Shown piece by piece: positions 58,226 to 64,000 of a stretch of DNA of 64,000 nt. Numbering within the stretch: position 1 is the first letter of the stretch; every line of letters begins with the position of its first letter. A model generated the notes under the pieces. That model was given only the letters and a program-made list of their open reading frames with translations. It did not search any database and was not told the DNA's origin. The position numbers and the translations under genes are program-made. The stretch spans positions 62,001 through 126,000 of the forward strand of contig CAXFZM010000548.1 in NCBI GenBank assembly GCA_964007475.1, read 5' to 3'. The DNA is from Hybos culiciformis (taxonomy: Eukaryota; Arthropoda; Insecta; Diptera; Hybotidae).

Positions 58226-59170
58226 TCGTTGTTACGAACGTTGATGATTTTTCAGCCTTTTTGAAAAATTTATTGTCGTTTCTAGCTTCTGTAGCTTCTA
58301 ACCAATTAAATCTTGTTTTCAAAAATTCAAAAAATGTGCTTAAGTTTTGTATTTCACGTGAGTTCTATAAATTTTGTTCAAAGAGACGTCGAGAATCTCT
58401 GTCTAATTTTTGCAGCAGTATGTGCACTATTATTGGGTCCCAATTTTCAGTTTGTACCCCTAAATTACTTATGGCCAACATTGCTTCATTTACGCAATCG
58501 TATAAATTTCGAATGCCGCTTGCATTTTTTTGAGGTATATTTTTCAATGACAAAATCTTCTCTAATTGATGGTGTAACAATACTCGTTTATTGTTATACC
58601 TTTCATTTAAAATTTCCCAAACTGTTGTTAGGTTATCTTCGGTTACAGTAAAATTTCGTACAAGTTGTGCAGCTTCTCCCTTAAGCGCTTGTTTAAGATA
58701 CAAAAGTTTTTGTGAAGGCCCAATCGTGGTGTTTGGAAGAAGTGTCTCTTTAACTAAATTTTCGAACTGTTTCCATTCAAGATATTTTGCCGAAAAGGTA
58801 GGTAATTCAAATTTTGGTAATTTTATATTATTACTACTGAAGCAAGAAATTTGTATTTTTTCTTGAAATAGTAATGGATTGATATCGATCTTCCATTACT
58901 TGAAAAGTTTGTGACTCAATATATTTTTTGACGTCCAGATCGCCAACCTTAACTAAATCGATATGGGTCTTTGATATGTTTTCCCAGTATCGATCTAGAG
59001 TTTTTAATTTTTCTTTGTAAAAAATTTTTGATTTACCTTTTTCTTCCTTTTCTACCTCGCTGATGATCCTCTCCATCAGCTTCATTGATTCTTGCTGTCC
59101 TTTCAATAACGAGTTGCCTGTTGTGGAATATTCTTCTTCATAATCATCATCATCACTGTTAATTTGGTGG
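58226..59170 (-). pseudogene. gag: Gag body of the BEL element
   Basis: Two overlapping parts. 59170-58834 starts mid-gene with an acidic stretch (SDDDDYEEEYS), a coiled coil (SMKLMERIISEVEKEEKGK), YKEKLKTLDRYWENISKTH and DLDVKKYIESQ. 58703-58365 reads YLKQALKGEAAQLVRNFTVT, VWEILNERYNNKRVLLHHQL and NASGIRNLYDCVNEAM: the DUF1759 domain typical of BEL/Pao gag. A frameshift near 58830 separates them. The 5' end of gag and the 5' LTR are missing; the element stops at about 59170, where a TTTA run and errantivirus DNA begin. Confidence 0.85.
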
Positions 59171-59603
59171 TTTTTTATTTATTTATTTATTTCAAATGCT
59201 TAATACAAGCGAATAAAATATAATGATATTAAAATAAAATATATATAGTTACCTTTATTACTCAATTGAAAAGCTAATCCGCAAGCTGTAAATTCAAAAT
59301 CGAAATAATTAAATAGGTCTTATTTGTTCTGATGATAAAAGTAAATTGATTTTTTATTTTCTTTATTTCTTATTAGATGCTAATACAATAAAAATGAATT
59401 TATCTCTCAAAGTGTCAAATGACAAGCCAACATTTGATTATTTCTTCAAAAGGAAATAATAAAGAATTTGTGAAACAAAGAGTCTTATAAACTGTACTTT
59501 ATTTTAACTGTAATAGGAATTTAGATAAAAAAAATGTTGACTTAACATTTTTTGTAATACAGAATAATTTTAATTATCATTTTTTGATACGTTTAAAATT
59601 ATG
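59171..59603 (-). other. Junction DNA with (TTTA)n tail, no gene
   Basis: Begins with TTTATTTATTTATTTATTTC (- strand AAAT tail following GTATTAAGCATTTG), possibly the 3' end of a LINE inserted at the BEL 5' side. AT-rich DNA continues to the errantivirus env end. A short exon-like word (TTACAGCTTGCGG and AATAAAGGTAACTA, - strand, 59250-59295) is flanked by splice-like sites but has no context. Confidence 0.3.
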
Positions 59604-60620
59604 TTAGAATTTAAACGTAACTTTTCCATCCTGAGAATTTTCCGTCTCGGAAAATTGTACAATAGGTGCAGGATTTGTTCTTGTTCTGTTATATTTTACA
59701 AACAGGACTACAATAATAATTGTTACAATAATCAAAATAATTATAGTAGTTAATGAATAACCAATTACACTATGCTTATGCTCAACATACTCAATTTTTT
59801 CTCTGTTTTTTACATTTTCAAAATTTAAAATTTCAAATGTTATATTATCAAATGTTTTGTTTATTCTTGTGTTTAGAATTGGAACTATGATGTGTTCTTA
59901 AAATACATTAGCAACATTAGTAAATTCATTATGTTCTATTTTAATCTTACAATTTACAAACTTAATGACATTATTTCCTTTTATTTCTATTAATTTATTC
60001 AGACAATTACTTTCTAGTTTAACTAAATCTAGATTTTTTGAAACTAATAATCCTGGTTCCAATTCCTCAATTAATTTTTCTTTGGAAGTTACAAATTTAC
60101 ATTAGTATTTTTTTTGTAAATTTTTTATACAATTATTTTTATGATTTTTTAAATTTTTTATTTGTTCTACATTTTCCTTAAATTCAAAAATTACATTTTC
60201 ATTTTAATTATTACTTTTTCATTTTCCATATTTAGCTGTTCATTTTTTGAATTGGGAAAAGGTATAATGTAGGCATTGAAGTAAGGTTTTTCAGAAAATT
60301 TGGGTATCAATATGGCGAAGATTATAGAATTTTTGTTGGTTAATATAATACCAGTTTTAATAAAAGGGAAAGTTTCAATTGAAATATTAAAAAAAATTAA
60401 CCTCTTCGATAGTTAGAATATCATGAGCTAAAGTATTTAGATTACTTAATAAAATACAATCTTTAACTTTTTCTATTAATTTATTTAGGTTTGTAATTTC
60501 GGCATAAGTATGGAAAGCTAGTTCATAAATGCCTAATTTATTAATTATAAGTGACGTATTGTTGTTTATGTCTTGTAGATTTGATCGTTTTTGAACCTTT
60601 CTCTCATAGTCTCAATGTCT
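59604..60620 (-). pseudogene. env: Envelope remnant of an errantivirus (gypsy-type)
   Basis: The - strand ends with a membrane span (VIGYSLTTIIILIIVTIIIV), a basic stop-transfer (KYNRTRTNP) and a short tail to the stop at 59604-59606, the layout of errantivirus envelope C termini. Further upstream, 60395-60600 reads NNNTSLIINKLGIYELAFHT and LLSNLNTLAHDILTIEE, resembling the long helical part of the same protein family. Frames are broken several times between (stops near 59899, 60102, 60208). No cleavage site or signal was identified. Confidence 0.65.
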
Positions 60621-60733
60621 TCTTTACTAAGGTTTTTTACTATAAAGTCAATAGGTTTTAATTTTGTTGTTGAGTGGATAGTATTATTGTAGTAATTAAG
60701 AATTTTGAAAACTCGTTCATTGTTTTTGAAAAC

Positions 60734-61260
60734 TCATTCTTTGTTTCGTTCGACATTCAAGATCCTTAAATGCGCGTTAAGTGTTCTATGAAGTCGTTCG
60801 ATGTCACTGTTACCGGTTTTTTTGCCAGGAGTTGTCGCGTGAAATTCAATTTTGTTTTCTTTCAAAAACAAACCGATTGCACTATGTATTATTGGTCTGT
60901 CTGCATCTGAAATTAATTTGTTCATTTTTCCGAAATTTTGTATTCTTATTTTAATACCTTCTAATATTGAGATCCAGGTCCCATCTTTTAATTTATGTAA
61001 TGTAGCGTGTTTGGAAAATTTGTCGATCATACTAACGTACATTTTGTTTCTTTCTGGGAACCATATGTCCATATGAACTATGTCATTGAAATGATAAGGG
61101 GTTTCGGTAATTTGAAGTTGAAATTTTATTGGATTTGTATCGTGTTTCGCCAGTTGACAAACTGTGCAATTGTTAATCACTCTAGTTATTTGGGTTACAA
61201 GATTTGGATAATAGACTTTTTATTTTAATTCAAGAAAAACTTCGTTAATTCCCCTATGGT
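60734..61260 (-). pseudogene. pol: Integrase of an errantivirus-like gypsy element
   Basis: Upstream of a stop near 61220 is the HRGINEVFLELK part of the zinc domain, then YYPNLVTQITRVINNCTVCQ completes it. The core shows IVHMDIWFPERNKMYVSMID (first Asp), NKLISDADRPIIHSAIGLFL (second acidic site, SDADRP) and GNSDIERLHRTLNAHLRI (Glu). The layout and RLHRTLNEHLR-like end are typical of gypsy/17.6-type integrases. The frame ends at 60734 where env-side DNA begins; the C-terminal domain is absent. Confidence 0.82.
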
Positions 61261-61446
61261 TTTTGTCTAAGTGTTCATTTTCTATTATAGTTAATATTTC
61301 ATTCTCATCGGTTATATCAGTTAGTTTTATTGATGATCTTAGAACCTTCAAGTTTTTATTACTTGCAAAATATGCTTGAAATAGATTTTGAAATTTTAGA
61401 AATAGATGGTCGTCCTCACAATATAAACATATAACACCCTTTTTAT
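61261..61446 (-). other. Degraded linker between RNase H and integrase
   Basis: On the - strand LKVLRSSIKLTDITDENEIL and TIIENEHLDKN lead into the zinc domain, so this was coding. Stops and frame changes have removed a continuous frame. Confidence 0.5.
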
Positions 61447-62130
61447 CTAAAAAAAATCTTTCATAATGCTTAACAAGTCACTTTTTTCGGCAATAGTTAT
61501 AAAATGTTGCGATTTCTTATGAACCGTTGCTGTTTCATATTTTTCTTGTACGGATTTTTGTAAATAAATTTGATTTTTGAAAAGATTTATAGGTTTTTCA
61601 GATATGTAGATTAGATTTGAATCGTCTTCCGATGCACTGTGTATGGTAGCATCTGTAGACATAATTTCTGCATCGTTATTATTGTCGCTTCCATTCTGAA
61701 AATTGTTATGGATTTCAATATCCTGGTTTTGTTCGGTATTGGAACTCTCTGTTCTAGACAAGAAATCTTCTACCTTATTTTCTTTGTCCTTTACGTATTC
61801 AATTTCAAAATCAAATTCATTGAGTCTAATCTCCCATCTCTGTAATTTACAGTTTGGTTCCTTCAAACCATTTAACCAAATAAGCGGTCTATGATCTGTT
61901 TTTATTGAGAATTTTCGACCGAAAAGATATGGGCGAAATTGTTTCGTTGCCCAAACAATTGCTAGTAACTCTTTTTCTATAACCGAATAATTTTTTTCGT
62001 AGTTATTTAGTGTTCTAGAGATAAAGGAGATCGGGTGGTTGTTTTGTGAGAGCACGGCTCCTATTGCTACGTTAGATGCATCCGTGCTTAGCTCAAAAGG
62101 TTTTTGAAAGTTCGGATATATGTGTTTCAA
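61447..62130 (-). pseudogene. pol: RNase H of an errantivirus-like gypsy element
   Basis: Reads KPFELSTDASNVAIGAVLSQ (TDAS with catalytic Asp), ISFISRTLNNYEKNYSVIEK and ELLAIVWATKQFRPYLFGRK (Glu helix), [14 protein letters not shown] (Asp) and [20 protein letters not shown] (last Asp region). All four acidic positions of the RNase H fold are present. A long Ser/Asn-rich linker follows and the frame ends at 61447. Upstream, RT and protease are missing: homology stops abruptly near 62140, so the element is truncated there. Confidence 0.87.
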
Positions 62131-62324
62131 GTATTTAACGTGTTAAGTTGTGTTGCGGATAAAATTACTTTTATTTTTTTTTTTAATTACATAATTTTTC
62201 TTGACCTACACTTAAATTTTTTGTGCTTACTTGCAATTTCATTTTATTTTTTATATATTAAAGAAATTTAAATTAAACTAAATTTTTATTGTGATTAATC
62301 GTAAGTTTAATTTTATATTCTAAA
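62131..62324 (+). other. AT-rich leader before LINE ORF1
   Basis: Contains a T run and A/T-rich DNA between the truncated errantivirus and the ATG at 62325. The LINE 5' end probably lies in or near this stretch, but no target duplication is visible. Confidence 0.35.
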
Positions 62325-64000
62325 ATGACAAACAAGTGCGATTTACCATCATGCTCTAACTATGATAAAAAATCAAAGTTTATTACTTGTAAAGGGTTCT
62401 GCAAGAAATCCTTCCATGGCTCATGTTTATTTCGTGACAGAGATTGGAATGATCCAATCTTAGCTGGCTACTTTATATGTTCTGACTGCCAACATACAGA
62501 AGATATTGTTCGTGACATCCAAGAGCAGCTAATGAAAAACATCAAAGAATTAAAATCTGACAACGACGATTTAATGAATATGGGTCAGAAGACAATTAAA
62601 TGCAACTCTGACAATTTTGAAGAAATGGCTAAAACTTTTGATAATTTAAATTCCTGTATTATTGATAGCCAAAAAGATTTTAAATCAACACAGAAAACGC
62701 TGATAACACAATTGAGACAGCTATTGAGTTACAGCTTAATAAATATCTATCCACCTTAACCAATGATCTCGACACCCGTATTGGAAACATTATTGATATT
62801 AAATTGAAGCCTTACTTGGATAAATTTAGCATGATTGACAAAGCAGCTGTTAACGATACCGTGGTTGTCATTGATCGATTGGACACACTCTACAAAAAGC
62901 TGAAAGAACTTATAATGAATAACCAGCAAGAAATCGCTACTGAAATTCACAATCTAAGCACATCTTTCAATGTAAGTAGTGATAATAATTTAATATCCAC
63001 ATCCCTCACATCCCATGCTAGAAATGACAAAGATATTAATGAAATATCCACATCCCAATCTCCGCCTACGTTAGCAGATGAATTAAAAGAGTCTTCTATA
63101 CACACAACAAAAACAAAACAGAAGAAAAAGATAAGCAAGACCAAACCAATCATTGACAAAAAGAAGGATATGGCCTCTATTCGCATATCAAATGCGCCAC
63201 CTTACGCTAATACGGAATGGATTAAAGTATTTATTTAGAATAATTTTAAAGTTAGTATTAATGATTGTAAGTCTGTTACTCCGCGAAAAATAACAAAAAA
63301 AAATCTAACCCATATGAATTTCAAGATTTCTGCCAGCACCCAAACCTTAACCCTTCTTTTAAATAAGACTTCTATAAATAAGTGGAAAAACATGAAAGTG
63401 TCACGCTGGTCTGAAAATGTCCCGAATGAAAAACTCCTCAATAAAAAATATAATAAGATTACTCAAAATCAACATTCGAGGTCCCCTAAATATAGTAATT
63501 TTATACAGGCTGAAACAATGAATCCTTATAAACCTCCTATCAAAAATCAATCTCAGCCCACCCCGATCATTAATCCTTACAAACCTCCTGTTAATAATCA
63601 ATTTCAGCCCACCCCGACTCCACCCTCATTTCTCGACCCACTTTTTCCTCCAATCGTTAAATTGACACAAAAATCTCTTGTGTCTGACAATGGCCGTTAT
63701 GTTCTGGCACGATTGCGTGACAAAAAATTGTATGATAAAGATGACTCGTTTAGTATCAATGGAAAGACCACTACTTACATTAGAACAAGACTGTTAGAAG
63801 AAGGCCTCCCTACCGACAGTACAGAACTTAGATGTCTATATGAGAGATACCATGTTGCTATTGGCCTGCCAACCCAACATATTAACTCAGATCTCTCTTC
63901 CTATGCTTCGGAGTTGAGAGCCAAAAGAATGGACTATGTTCAAAGAATAAGAGAAAATGAACAAAGGTTTTTTCGGCCCATCTCCCACTTCCATAAATAA
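62325..64000 (+). pseudogene. CR1-type LINE ORF1 with PHD-type zinc finger
   Basis: Starts at ATG 62325. The first 55 residues form a PHD-like cysteine/histidine finger (CDLPSC, CKGFCKKSFHGSC, YFICSDC), known in ORF1 proteins of CR1-like non-LTR elements, where it is thought to help bind nucleic acid or chromatin. A helical coiled-coil region follows (KELKSDNDDLMN and onward). The frame shifts near 62700 and continues through a Lys-rich segment (TKTKQKKKISKTK), then MASIRISNAPPYANTEWIK, which may begin an RRM-like or RNA-binding domain. A TAG lies at 63236. The same frame continues with WKNMKVSRWSENVPNEK, a Pro/Asn-rich repeat (NPYKPP twice) and a charged C-terminal helical region, ending in TAA at 63998-64000. 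The reverse transcriptase ORF would lie beyond the window. Confidence 0.72.

Overview
The window is AT-rich, intron-bearing animal DNA made almost wholly of transposable elements stacked inside one another. I see no intact host gene. The mix points to an insect, most likely a fly: a 412/mdg1-type Ty3/gypsy element, a roo-like BEL/Pao element with a baculovirus-F-type envelope, an errantivirus remnant, a CR1-type LINE, several hAT elements with 8-bp target duplications, and TA- and TTAA-flanked DNA elements. That placement is inference; no species marker is present.

Layout. (1) 1-21833, + strand: a decayed 412-like gypsy element (leader, gag, protease, RT, RNase H, integrase). Its gag is cut by a 1.0-kb hAT MITE and followed by a foldback block; its RT/RNase H part is present three times in tandem; its integrase is split at 12976/20998 by an 8.0-kb TA-flanked element that carries a decayed spliced gene and a palindrome array. 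(2) 22474-31824: hAT MITEs and elements, a foldback, tandem repeats and small nested MITEs. (3) 32054-59170, mainly - strand: a roo-like BEL element reading from gag (59.1 kb) through protease, RT, RNase H, integrase and env to an LTR start near 36145. Its pol is split at 46371/56402 by a 10.0-kb TA-flanked element with the same termini as the 8.0-kb one. That insert in turn holds a 3.6-kb hAT element carrying a 1.8-kb minisatellite of a 12-bp unit. The env is split by a 496-bp TA-flanked MITE carrying two tRNA-like modules. A 5651-bp block (32828-38478) containing the whole env and its flank is repeated at 38482-44132. (4) 59604-62130, - strand: errantivirus RNase H, integrase and env remnant. 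(5) 62325-64000, + strand: LINE ORF1 with a PHD-type zinc finger.

The most interesting signal is a group of TA-flanked elements beginning CACTGA or CACCGA. Two are 8-10 kb long, lie inside retroelement pol genes, share 12-13 bp inverted ends and AAGTAC/ACTTGT-type repeat motifs, and one contains a five-exon gene. Shorter relatives carry Pol III box A/box B modules. All coding regions described are broken by stops, frameshifts, deletions or insertions, so nothing here looks able to move by itself.
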